From Nemertoderma westbladi (lineage: Eukaryota; Xenacoelomorpha; Nemertodermatida; Nemertodermatidae), in NCBI GenBank assembly GCA_032718475.1, contig JAUCBJ010002024.1, forward strand, positions 1 to 20,459: a stretch of DNA of 20,459 bases, read 5' to 3'. Below the pieces are notes generated by a model, which searched no databases, was not told the DNA's origin, and was given only the letters and a program-made list of their open reading frames with translations. Positions 1 to 9,261 of this stretch are shown here, in pieces (position 1 is the stretch's first letter; each line of letters starts with the position of its first letter). The position numbers and the translations under genes are program-made.

Positions 1-1772
1 TCTATCACCGAAGGGGTGATTTCAAGAACAGACCTACTTATTTCAGGCTCATCTACTATAGTAGGGAGTCTTTCTATTTTAATTATTTGGTCTGTGGGCT
101 CTGTACTACCTAAGTTGGTGTTATTTAGTTGCCTTCTAACAGCTGGAGGCAAATCAGGCAATTTCTGACGGTGGAATGTTCTTTTATGTCTGCTTAGGCG
201 AGATCGATTTCTTCCGCCTTCAGTGTCGGTGGTATCGCCTTCCTCAGATGATGTATACCCCTGTCTCTTGGGAGTAGATCGACTCATCATCTGCATATTG
301 CTCGCTGTTAACTGTTTATTGAAGTTGTCTTGCTTCTCTTGAAGAATTTCCAACTCTAGTTGGGTTGCCTCTTCAGATGCCCTCCGTTCGGCTTCTACCA
401 CTGCCTCTGCTGTTGCCAATGCCGCTTTTCTTTCCGCTTCGGCCTCTGCCACTGCCGATGCCGCTTTCCTCTCCGCTTCGGCCTCTGCCACTGCCACTGC
501 CACTGCCGCTTTTCTTTCCGCTTCTGCCGCTGCTACTGCTGCTGCCGCTTTTCTTTCCGCTTCTGCCTCTGCCACTGCTGCTGCCACTGCCGCTGTCTTT
601 CTATCTTCTATACGTTTTTTCTTTACTTGTTCTTCTCGTTCTCTAGCGATGCGGAGTTGTTCATCGAATTTAGCTTGGTTCGCCGCTAACCTATCCACAT
701 CAATTGCATCCAACACACGCTGGGCTCCTTCACTATTAGGGCTAAGCCCATCTAGTCTTCTCCGCAACTCTTCATCACCTACGAAACGCTGATAGTCTGA
801 CAGATAGATGTCAATGGCATCCCTCTTATGCGGTTTTTCTGCCGTCGCTTCACTTTCCACTTGGGAAAAAGTAGCGTCTGTTGATTCTCCATGGGTTGAG
901 CGCTCCTCCAACTGAGCTTTCCACTGAGCTGCTCCTTGAACCTGGTGACTCACCCGTTGAAACCAAGTCTTCACGGCAACTTGCAACGACGTGTCTTGTC
1001 TTCTTTTAGAAGCCTCCTCAAAGGCGGATAAGATTAGCCTAATCCGCAGAACTCTTTCTCTAACTTGATAAAGCAGCGATCCCTGCTCTTGAGGTCCTTG
1101 AGGTTGTTGAAACAGTTGTCTCTCTACTCGCTCCATAGAGCTGAAGAATCCCTGTGCGTATCCGGCTGCGGACCTCTTCCATACAGCTGGATCGATGGTT
1201 TCCTTGGCTACTCCCATCCGGTGTATGTCTTCCCAGGCAGCTTCTGATAAATCAAACGGGAGTCCGGGTCCGGGGAAGTTCCATTGCGACTCGACAATAG
1301 ACTTCAGTTCTTCACTAGTGTATCCCGCGTAGTTATCTCTAGTTGACCGTTGACTTCTCGCCCAATCAATCTGGTGTTCTTCCACCGCGATCAATAACCC
1401 AGCGAGCACGGCTGCAGGAAGGATGAGAAGGGGATCCGTATAAACCGCATCCGTCATCTCTGCTCCGCTCTCGGGTGTCAGCTCTACAGTATCCTCACTA
1501 CTGGAGCTGCTGGGCCGCTGAGGAATAAGTTCTTGACTAGCGGGTTGTTGCTGTTCCGCTGCCTTTTGGTCCCGCTTGACCTGAGCTCGAGTGCCTATGA
1601 TAGACCTACGATGTTGGACCAGCCTAGGTTCTGTTATTACTACTGGAGGGATGACCTTCCTCACAGTGGGAGGTGAACTAGATTTACGACCAGACGGTTG
1701 TACGTCTCTATCTGAGTCGCAGATAGTTACATCTAATAAACTGTCTGACAGGTTCTGCTTAGTATCAGACAT
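1..1772 (-). CDS. Unrecognised long ORF, partial; possible Gag/ORF1-like protein
   Basis: An uninterrupted minus-strand frame of 590 codons begins at the ATG complementary to 1770-1772 and leaves the window at base 1, so its C-terminus is missing. The next upstream in-frame codon of note is a stop (1806-1808), making this the first ATG; position -3 is G. The predicted protein has a Ser/Gln-rich N-terminus, a short hydrophobic stretch (about 115-130) that looks more like a buried helix than a membrane anchor, and a Trp-containing region (about 135-300). A long charged helix (about 355-490) contains repeated Ala/Glu/Arg/Lys units of the type AEAERKAA. An acidic Ser/Thr patch (about 505-517) and an Arg/Lys/His-rich patch (about 519-536) follow. 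No zinc knuckle, protease or enzyme motif is visible. It lies 558 bp downstream of LTR-like repeat A, the place of a first retroelement ORF. Coding status is well supported by length; function is not recognised. Confidence 0.72.
   Translation of the reverse strand, partial: MSDTKQNLSDSLLDVTICDSDRDVQPSGRKSSSPPTVRKVIPPVVITEPRLVQHRRSIIGTRAQVKRDQKAAEQQQPASQELIPQRPSSSSSEDTVELTPESGAEMTDAVYTDPLLILPAAVLAGLLIAVEEHQIDWARSQRSTRDNYAGYTSEELKSIVESQWNFPGPGLPFDLSEAAWEDIHRMGVAKETIDPAVWKRSAAGYAQGFFSSMERVERQLFQQPQGPQEQGSLLYQVRERVLRIRLILSAFEEASKRRQDTSLQVAVKTWFQRVSHQVQGAAQWKAQLEERSTHGESTDATFSQVESEATAEKPHKRDAIDIYLSDYQRFVGDEELRRRLDGLSPNSEGAQRVLDAIDVDRLAANQAKFDEQLRIAREREEQVKKKRIEDRKTAAVAAAVAEAEAERKAAAAVAAAEAERKAAVAVAVAEAEAERKAASAVAEAEAERKAALATAEAVVEAERRASEEATQLELEILQEKQDNFNKQLTASNMQMMSRSTPKRQGYTSSEEGDTTDTEGGRNRSRLSRHKRTFHRQKLPDLPPAVRRQLNNTNLGSTEPTDQIIKIERLPTIVDEPEISRSVLEITPSVI
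398..600 (-). repeat. In-frame Ala/Glu/Arg/Lys repeat inside the long minus-strand ORF
   Basis: The DNA contains four to five imperfect copies of a GCC/GCA/GAA/AAA-rich unit encoding variants of AVAEAEAERKAA. The variation is mostly whole-codon, so the frame is kept. The encoded segment should form a long charged helix or coiled coil at about residues 391-458. On the plus strand the same repeat creates two overlapping spurious Leu/Pro- and Cys-rich frames. Confidence 0.8.
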
Positions 1773-2329
1773 GACTATGTATACCGTTGAATGTCTACTG
1801 CTGTATTACAGTCTGAGTAAGTCTAGTAACTCAGTATTACCTGTTAGCCTAGTAATTAATTACCGGTACTGCTACTCAGTGTAGCGTGATATATATAATA
1901 TATTAGAATACCGGTATACTTATAGTATATATAACTATATAAGTATTATTACAGACTAGGTTTATCACAGAATACCGGTATAATTTTAGCACAAATGTAT
2001 ATAAATATATAATAGGCCTATCGGAATACCGGTATACAGCTTACAGTTTGTAGGATATATAATTCTGAAATAGAATTAATTACAAGTACCGGTATAATTC
2101 CAGCCTAGATTTATAGAAATAAAGATAATAGGCCTATCGTAAATACCGGTATATCAATTATTTCAAATAATTGAATTTCTGTTACTTTAGGTTACTTGGT
2201 TACGTTACTTACTTTATTACCGTTATTTGAGCAGTAATCCATCTTATATTGAGGCCTAATGGTTGTATGGTAGGCCTACGATTTATAAATCGTTAGATTT
2301 GATTTATAATATATATATACCCGTTTTAA
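1773..2329. other. AT-rich leader between repeat A and the minus-strand ORF
   Basis: No gene is seen here. The stretch is AT-rich, with many TATATA runs, several copies of the palindrome ATACCGGTAT and several AGGCCT palindromes. If repeat A is a 5' LTR on the minus strand, this would be the untranslated leader. A clear tRNA primer-binding site (TGG...) does not directly follow the LTR end at 2330, which weakens the standard LTR-element reading. Confidence 0.5.
1860..2160. repeat. Spaced array of the palindrome TACCGGTA
   Basis: Six ACCGGT cores occur near 1863, 1912, 1974, 2029, 2089 and 2145, about 49-61 bp apart. Most sit in the longer palindrome ATACCGGTAT. A larger period is also visible: TACCGGTATAATT followed some 35 bp later by AATAGGCCTATCG occurs twice, about 115 bp apart. 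The same core recurs inside repeats A, B and C. It may be a binding-site array or simply a degraded tandem repeat. Confidence 0.65.
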
Positions 2330-3084
2330 TGGGTTTTGTCAATGTTTGAAATAAATGTTATTATTTCTGGGGAGTAATCACTACACAAAGCGGTGCGCTT
2401 TCAGTGAAGTGTTACGTACAGGACACTAAAACAAATAATACTAATTTACCTAAGTTACTTAATACTACAAATTACGTACAATTTGGGTTGAGATTACAAT
2501 CTCTAAATAAACACAAAATTTTACAAAACACAAATACGAATTTTTAGGGTAATTTTACAAGAAGTCTACAAACCAGCCTAACAAAGGGTTAGAAAACTGA
2601 TTATTACAGCGGACAGGGTACTACGGTATTTGAAATAATAAGTAGTAGTAAATACACTGCGTTGTCTAGATAGGAAAATACCACCGCCTGACGACCTATA
2701 GCCGTATCGCTATAGGTTCTACGTTATGTATCACGGAGTGTTCCTACCTAGAAGTTAATAGAGCTAATCGAATGTGCCTATCAACCACTTTACAACACAA
2801 ATATAATGCCTACACTAATTATTTTCGGAAAGCACTGTACACTAAACCCTAAATTAGGTACGAGTACTTGTACAACATATAATCAGTAGTTAAATATACT
2901 TGAACAGCTAAAAGAACCACGGCATCTGCTGGAGTGACCGATGCACAAAATCACCAGTCTTTACCTACGCCAAGCAGCCCGTGTAGTACCGAGGTTAATT
3001 TAACTATAGCGGTATGTATAACAAACACAATTACTGTAGGAACAAACTTGGGGACTTGAATGTTGCGAATAATCGCATAAACTC

Positions 3085-3658
3085 TGAATAATAAATATTA
3101 CGCTACGCGTACAAACTACTCAAACAAAATACAGACCGAACACTGACAGACTACTATCAAGCCTAAACAAACTACGGTATATGCAGACTCCGAAATGATT
3201 AGGGAGTATGCGCTCTAACCCAGTAGTGCGACTTATTCTTTAGTTGGGGGTTTACCTTACAGCGTTGCTGACCCTACTTCCTAACCGTACTTAATCGGAC
3301 AGATGATCTACACACGCGGCAATCCGTTCAGACCTAATAACAGCCAGACAACTATCCAGCCTACAAATTATCTAAATAAAATTATACGCTACCCGTACAG
3401 ACTTACACAAACAAAGTACAGACTAAACGATGGCAGACCACTCTCAAGCCTAAATGAACCACAGGACATGCAGACTCCGAAATGATTAGGGAGTATGCGC
3501 TCTAACCCAGTAGTGCGACTTATTCTTTAGTTGGGGGATTACCTTACAGCGTTGGCTGCCCCTACTTCCTAACCGTACTTAATCGGACAAGTGCTCTACA
3601 CACACTGTAATCCGTTCAGACTTAACAGCAATCAGACAACAGCTCAGCCTACAAATTG
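3085..3658. repeat. 287-bp tandem duplication inside copy A
   Basis: Two units, about 3085-3371 and 3372-3658, carry the same ordered landmarks: CGCTAC, the stretch after ATGCAGACTCCGAAATGATT (3181 and 3468), GTAGTGCGACTTATTCTTTAG and AACCGTACTTAATCGGACA. The most conserved block is about 120 bp. Copy B carries a duplication of the same segment. Confidence 0.9.
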
Positions 3659-3889
3659 TCTGTACAATCTGATCAGGTTTACACGCCTTCTGTTCAATAC
3701 TGGCCTACAAACAAATAAAACTTGACAGAAATAAGTAAAAATCTCAATAAAAACCAGGGCTGCAGTCCCTGATTAATTATTAAGGCCTACTGGTATATAA
3801 CAATCAAAATCGAATAATACTGCTGTAGGTACCGGTCCGGATGATCAGGCAGTCAGGCCTACTGGTTACCGGTCGACCGGTACTTTCGA

Positions 3890-3912
3890 CTTTATTGCTT
3901 ACTGCAATAAAG
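3890..3912 (-). promoter_or_regulatory. Conserved hairpin carrying AATAAA, copy A
   Basis: CTTTATTGC and GCAATAAAG form a perfect 9-bp inverted repeat around a 5-base loop. On the minus strand the 3' arm contains AATAAA, so this could be the polyadenylation signal of the LTR presented in a stem-loop. Copy B has the same hairpin at 6725-6745 with one base pair fewer, both arms having changed together. Confidence 0.6.
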
Positions 3913-4380
3913 AAGCTATATCCTTTAATGTTCGCGCTTTCAGACCTTTGGCAGTTTAACCCACCAAATTAAGATGTCTTCTAGATATTAAATCTGCTTT
4001 TAGTCTATGACAAATATTTGATTCACTACACTAGTCGAAACCAATCCGTGCGCGACCATTCACCCGCTGGATATTCCCGGGAGATTGGGTTCGACGGTTT
4101 AATTTTTATTGCTATGTAAGCCTAATGTATTATTCGACTGACAGTATTATATAATCTCTGACAATATTATTCACCTTCGGTAATATTAACAGTTCCTTTA
4201 GGACGTGGCGCTTTATCTATATAAACAGAGTTATGACTTAAACTACTCACAACGATATGGCTTAATTATAATTCACATATATGGCGCATTCTTTAGGAAT
4301 TGCTTCTTTAACAGACTCACTCATACACAATGCTGCACAATACTGCACACTAATCTGCCAATCTTCACTGATTTTAGTCA

Positions 4381-4391
4381 CATATAAAAGG
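4381..4391 (-). promoter_or_regulatory. TATA-like box of copy A
   Basis: On the minus strand this reads CCTTTTATATG, about 470 bp downstream of an inverted CCAAT box at 4860-4864. Copy C has CCTTATATAC at the matching site (11111-11120), about 464 bp after its CCAAT (10647-10651). Copy B has a weaker CTCTTTATGTG (7220-7230). Conservation of box and spacing across inverted copies supports a core promoter; transcription itself cannot be seen. Confidence 0.45.
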
Positions 4392-5908
4392 AACACAGAC
4401 TGAATCATGTAGGGTCTATCAAATAACATTAGATTCACTTCAAACCACTTTAACATAAGTCACAATCGTTATTGGTAACCTTTCTCTCTTACCTTCGGTA
4501 TATCAAGAATATTGGGTTTCGGGGTGATTTATCGTTATTCCAAATATAATAATTCATCAACCATATTATGAAGAAATGACAGTAAATAGCAGTATAACAC
4601 AACAACTGAACACTGATTGTTATGAGTTTGCAATGTTTCAGCAGTCAGGATGTATGATAAGTTATCAGTAGTCATTAGATGCGTTAAAGGATATATGCCC
4701 TTTATAATTAAACCTACTAGTGTACGACTAAAAAGCAGTACAGCACAAAATACTTTCAAGCCGTTCTTTCTTTGGCTCAAGACTGAATGTAAACACTGCA
4801 CATAGGCATTGCGTCATTTCTCGGAAATTTTCTGTACAAGGAGCCACAAAAACGCTCTCATTGGCTGACTGAACTGAGAGACGCCGTAGAACAAAGGAAA
4901 TCAACACGTATGAATGTCAGCTGTTAACCGTAGTCATAGTAACTACTGTTCAAGAGTAGCTATCACCCCTTTGCGTCACGAATTGCCATAGAATCATAAA
5001 ATATGCCTTTCACAGTACACATACGGAGGAAATAGGTCTTAGATCCTCTAAAAACACCGATACAGCAATAATACGGTCTCTTACACTTATTAAATCAACT
5101 ACAGAGTATTTTAATGTAAAAGATAATAAAAATAACGGGGCAATTCAGCAAAGGCTTTTACATGGGTTTTTGTCAATATTTGAAATAAATGTTATTATTT
5201 CTGGGGGAGTCACTACACAGAAGCTGAACGCCTCTCAGTGAAGTGCTATTTATTTGACACTAAAACTGATAATTCTAATTTACCTAAGTTACTTAATACT
5301 ACCAATTACTTACGATACGGGTGAGATTAATTCTCTAATTGAACACAACAAAATATTACGTACGAAATTTTTAGGGTAATTTTACAGGAAGTCTACAAAC
5401 CAGCCTAACAAAGGGTTAGAATTCTGGTTATTACAACGGACAGGGTACTACGGTATTTGAAATAATAAGTAGTAGTAAATATATTGTACTGTCCAGATAG
5501 GAAATACCACCGCCTGACGACCTATAACCGTATCGCTATAGGTACTACGTTATGTATCACGGATTGTTCCTACCCAGAAGCTAATAGAGCTAACGAATGT
5601 GCCTATCAACCACTTTACAACACAAATATCCTGCCTACACTAATTACTTCGGAAAGCACTGTACACTAAACCCTAAATTAGGTACAAGTACCGGTATAAC
5701 AAATAATCAGTAGTTAAATATACTTGAACAGTTAAAAGAACCACGGCATCTGCTGGAGTGACCAGGGCACAATGTCACCAGTCTTGTCCTACGCCAAGCA
5801 GCCCGTGTAGTACCGGGGTTAATTTAACTATAACGGTATGTATAACAAGCACAATTACTGTAGGAATAAACTTGGGGACATGAATGTTGCGAATAATCGC
5901 GTAAACTC

Positions 5909-6484
5909 TGAATAATAAATATCACGCTACCCGTACAGAATACTCAAACAAAATATAAACCAAACGCTGGCAGACTACTATCAAGCCTAAACAAACTACA
6001 GTATGTGCAGATTCTGAAACTGTTAGTTAGTATGCGTTCTAACACGGTAGTACGACTTATTCTTTAAGAGGGGATTGACCTTACCGCATATGGCTGCCCC
6101 AACTTACTAACGGCACTTTATCAGACCAACTCTACACACGCAGCAATCCCTTCAGGCCTAAGAATAGCTAGACAACAATCCAGCCTACAAAATATCTGAG
6201 TAATAACTATTACGGTACCTGAACAGACCACACAAACAAACACAGGCCAAAACACTGGCAGACTACGATCAAGCCTAAATAAACTACAGTATATGCAGAT
6301 TCTGAAACAGTTAGTTAGTATGCGTTCTAACACGGTAGTACGACTTATTCTTTAAGAGGGGATTGACCTTACCGCATATGGCTGCCCCAACTTACTAACG
6401 GCACTTGATCAGACAAACTCTACACACGCCGTAATCTCTCTAAACTCAACACAGTCAGACAGCAGCTCAGCCTACAATTATCTG
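5909..6484. repeat. 288-bp tandem duplication inside copy B
   Basis: Two units, about 5909-6196 and 6197-6484, repeat the block containing TTAGTTAGTATGCGTTCTAA, CGGTAGTACGACTTATTC and CCGCATATGGCTGCCCCAA. The duplicated segment is the one duplicated in copy A. However, the two B units share B-specific variants and the two A units share A-specific variants. Confidence 0.9.
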
Positions 6485-6724
6485 AGCAATCTGAGGAGGG
6501 TCACACGCCTTCTGCTCAATATTAACTTACTAGGAAATAAAACTGACAGAAATAGACCTAAGTAAAATCCCAATAAAAACCAGGCGTCCCCGATTTAATA
6601 TCGAGACCTACCGGTATACAATAATCAAGATCGAATAATACTAATGTACTTATACAGCAGTACCGGTTAGGACAGTTGGGCCTACAGACCTACAGAAGTA
6701 CCGGTTACTACGGTATTTTGCAAC

Positions 6725-6745
6725 CTTATTGCCTACTGCAATAAG
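6725..6745 (-). promoter_or_regulatory. Hairpin of copy B matching the AATAAA hairpin of copy A
   Basis: CTTATTGC and GCAATAAG form a perfect 8-bp inverted repeat with a 5-base CTACT loop. Relative to copy A one T is missing from the left arm and one A from the right arm, so pairing is kept while AATAAA on the minus strand becomes AATAAG. Confidence 0.55.
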
Positions 6746-8956
6746 ATTATAAACTGTTACTGTTCGCGCTTTTGTAGACCTTTAGCAGTTTAACCTGCCA
6801 AAATTTATATGTCTTTTAGTTACTTAAAACACCTTTAGCATACGACAATATTTTATGCTAATAAACAAAACATTACCCGAAGTCAGCCCATGCGCGATCA
6901 TTCACCCGATGGATCTACACCCGGGAGGCTGAATTCGGTTGCTTAAATTTTATTATTGCAGTGTCAGGTTGCAGTGTAAACTTACTGTATTATTCGATTG
7001 ATCGTTATTAATTAATTTCTGACAGATATTATTGGCTTTCGGGAAATATTAACAGTTCCTTTAGGACGTGGCGCTCTATCTATTTAAACAGAACTAAGAC
7101 TTATACTAAAACGCAACGATACCGCTTATGATTAAAGTATAAAGCGTATTCTTTAGGAAATACTTTGTTACCAATCACAATCATACACACTATTCTGCCG
7201 ACCGTCAGTATATTTGATCACACATAAAGAGAGCAGTAATTGACTCATGTAGGGTCTGCTAAATAACATTAGATTCAATACACACCACATTAATATAAAT
7301 CGCAATTGTTATATATAGCCCGTCTCTCTAACCTGTAGTGTATCAAGAAAATTGGGAATTTTGGGTGATTTATCCGTATTCTCCAAAGAGCAATATTTCC
7401 ATCAACAAATAGATACAATTAATAACTGACGGTAAATAACAGTACAAACAATATGATTAATAGTGAGTTAATTAGATCAGACAAGTCGATTGAGTCAGAT
7501 TAGTGAGTTAAGGTAACAGTTTATACTTTCGATAATTTAAGCAGTTTTACTAGAGTTCTTCCCAAAAAGCCGGTGTTATGGCGAAAAAATGGGAACACAA
7601 CAACAGAATCATATAAAATCATATAACTAGAATAACTATACGAGGATACCAACTACCCTTATTCCACGAAGCCCCGTTCAACACAGAGGATGAGCATAGA
7701 GATAGGAAATTCAGTTCAGTAGCGCTGGGATAGGTCGAAATCAACGCCCACTCAAATTCTATTGGCCGACACGGACAGCAGTGCAGAGGCAACCTCCCTA
7801 AGCTGGCTGGCCGATTAAACTGAGCCCAGATATCTCCATACAGCACATCAGCCAATAAGCTGGTAGCTTGCACTATTTTAGTTATAAATCCCTTTGAGAG
7901 TATTCTAGCGACCGGGGGGGAACTGGCCAGCAAAGGCAAACGTATCAGTTATCCCACAAAAGCTTTTACAAAGCCAGCCAGCTGGCTGTAAGGAGACCGT
8001 CCATATAGACAAACGTAGTGTTAGTTGGGTCCCTCATCATTCATTATCATCAACTCCCTCCCATCTAACATAGCAGTGAGTAACCTTATAGATTATTGTC
8101 ATAGGATTCACTGGGAAGAGGTATTCATCTGGTGGGGTAATACATTATACAAACTTACAGTTTTGATGTTTGATTACTGTCTGGGTTACAGGGTTAGAGT
8201 GAGATAGTAATCAATTTGGCAATAACATACTTCTCTGCAGTTTGGGCTATCCATTCAATAAATAGTAGTAGCTTACTAGGCCCACATGAGTACCAGCAGC
8301 TGGTGTTTCTATCGTTGAGTTGATGGCAATTATCGTGTTTTCATTTTCGCTCACTCATGGTACTGGTTTGAGGGGCAGGTTCGTTTAAAGTCAGCTTGCT
8401 GGCTTTCTAGTTCTACTGTAACTGTTGATTATAAAATATGAATTTTCTCACTTTGCATTTTTAAATTTTTTTTAGACTTTGAAGTCCTAAGGCTTCATTA
8501 AAAATTAGTATGGAGCCGCGAAATTTGGCATGCAAGCTAGTGTAGTACAGATAATAAATTTTGACTGGTAGTTTTTCTTAAAATCCATTCAAACCCGTTT
8601 TGGTGCAAATTTTGTGAAAAATATGATGATAATTTTTCATGACGTCATCATTTTTGCTTAAGAGTTCTAACAAAATGGAATTTCAAAATTTCGCCAGTCA
8701 GAATTAACGATATCCCAAAACTGGCCATTTTGGAGGCGATTTCACTTAAATTGGCCTATCCAATCAAAAATCCTTAGCGTTTTTTCTAAAAATTCTAGAA
8801 TCTGCGATTGCTGCTGAAAGGCAGTATAAAAATGGGCCTTTTTAGTCAGAATCTCTCCTAAAACCTTTATGTTAAGTATATTATAAGTTACAAGGTCAAA
8901 TATGAAATTGGTGTTTAATTTTAAATCGATGAAAAAAAAAATGTCGAAATAATGTA

Positions 8957-8992
8957 CACCCCCACCCCCCCCCCCTCCCCCCCTTAATGCCA
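8957..8992. repeat. Poly-C tract
   Basis: About 35 bases consist almost only of C with single A and T interruptions, directly after an A10 run (near 8932). On the minus strand it produces a run of glycines in a spurious frame. The length of such tracts is often miscalled in assemblies. Confidence 0.9.
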
Positions 8993-9137
8993 CACACTTT
9001 TCTTTATTTTTTACTTGAACTTGAACTTTAATAATTCCAATAAAATATGGTACGACAGACCCAGCACCAGCACGATAGCAAACACGAAATAAAGTAATAT
9101 AGATACATTTAATTATTGGGTGAGGATCCGAATTCGA

Positions 9138-9182
9138 ATGAAATCCACATAGTAGCAAGTGCCACTAGTTCGTGGATTTCAT
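9138..9182. repeat. 11-bp perfect inverted repeat
   Basis: ATGAAATCCAC (9138-9148) is followed 23 bases later by its exact complement GTGGATTTCAT (9172-9182). The loop itself can pair further (TAGT with ACTA, GC with GC), giving an interrupted longer stem. It lies about 80 bp upstream of the broken coding region; no terminator or transposon end is implied. Confidence 0.75.
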
Positions 9183-9261
9183 GCAAATACTCGAAATTTG
9201 AGTTGGACTGCGCCGCGTCAATGATATTTGTATGGAAAATGAGTGAAAATAATCTACTCAC

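Larger units (their letters stand above)
2330..5162 (-). repeat. Long repeat copy A, probable 2.8-kb LTR (minus orientation)
   Basis: This copy aligns along its length with copy B (offset about 2,820-2,855 bp) and, at its right part, with the inverse of copy C. On the plus strand it starts TGGGTTTTGTC and ends GCTTTTACA, so on the minus strand it reads TGTAAAAGC...AAAACCCA, with the TG...CA ends of an LTR. The minus-strand start TGTAAAAGC is also the start of copy C just after a polypurine tract. Features in minus order are an inverted CCAAT box (ATTGG at 4860-4864), a TATA-like box (4381-4391), a TGTGCAG repeat, an AATAAA hairpin (3890-3912) and a 287-bp tandem duplication. It contains only short frames that look accidental. 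The LTR interpretation is inference; a long dispersed repeat is certain. Confidence 0.7.
5163..7450 (-). repeat. Long repeat copy B, truncated LTR-like copy
   Basis: It starts on the plus strand with TGGGTTTTTGTCAAT immediately after the last base of copy A and follows copy A collinearly to about 7450 (matching A near 4600). The last ~560 bp of A, which hold the CCAAT box and the TGTAAAAGC terminus, are absent. By eye the first 500 bp differ from A at roughly one position in ten plus small indels, so the copies are not recent twins. No coding region was found in it. Confidence 0.75.
7451..9261. other. Gene-poor stretch between copy B and the broken plus-strand gene
   Basis: No gene can be supported here. 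Landmarks are a TAGTGAGTTAA direct repeat (7461 and 7501), a G7 run near 7913, and an imperfect palindrome around AGCCAGCCAGCTGGCT (near 7972). There is also a TGACGTCA palindrome (near 8640), a C-rich homopolymer tract (8957-8992) and an 11-bp inverted repeat (9138-9182). A minus frame of about 106 codons at 7619-7939 has no recognisable motif. Confidence 0.6.

Noticed and set aside
360-689. Cys/Phe/Arg-rich and Leu/Pro-rich plus-strand frames
   Set aside because: Shadows of the Ala/Glu/Arg/Lys repeat in the long minus-strand ORF.
1591-1884. 97-codon plus-strand frame
   Set aside because: Overlaps the start of the much longer minus-strand ORF and has no recognisable motif.
4262-4801. 64- and 88-codon minus frames in copy A
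   Set aside because: Not preserved in copies B or C at the matching places, so unlikely to be coding.
7619-7939. 106-codon minus-strand frame between copy B and the broken gene
   Set aside because: No motif, odd composition, and length that is not exceptional for a 1.8-kb non-coding stretch; mentioned only as a landmark.
8630-8660. TGACGTCA as a CRE-type promoter element
   Set aside because: A single 8-bp palindrome with no gene nearby is weak evidence.
8742-9158. 138-codon minus-strand frame with a glycine run
   Set aside because: The glycines come from the poly-C tract and the rest is low-complexity AT-rich DNA.
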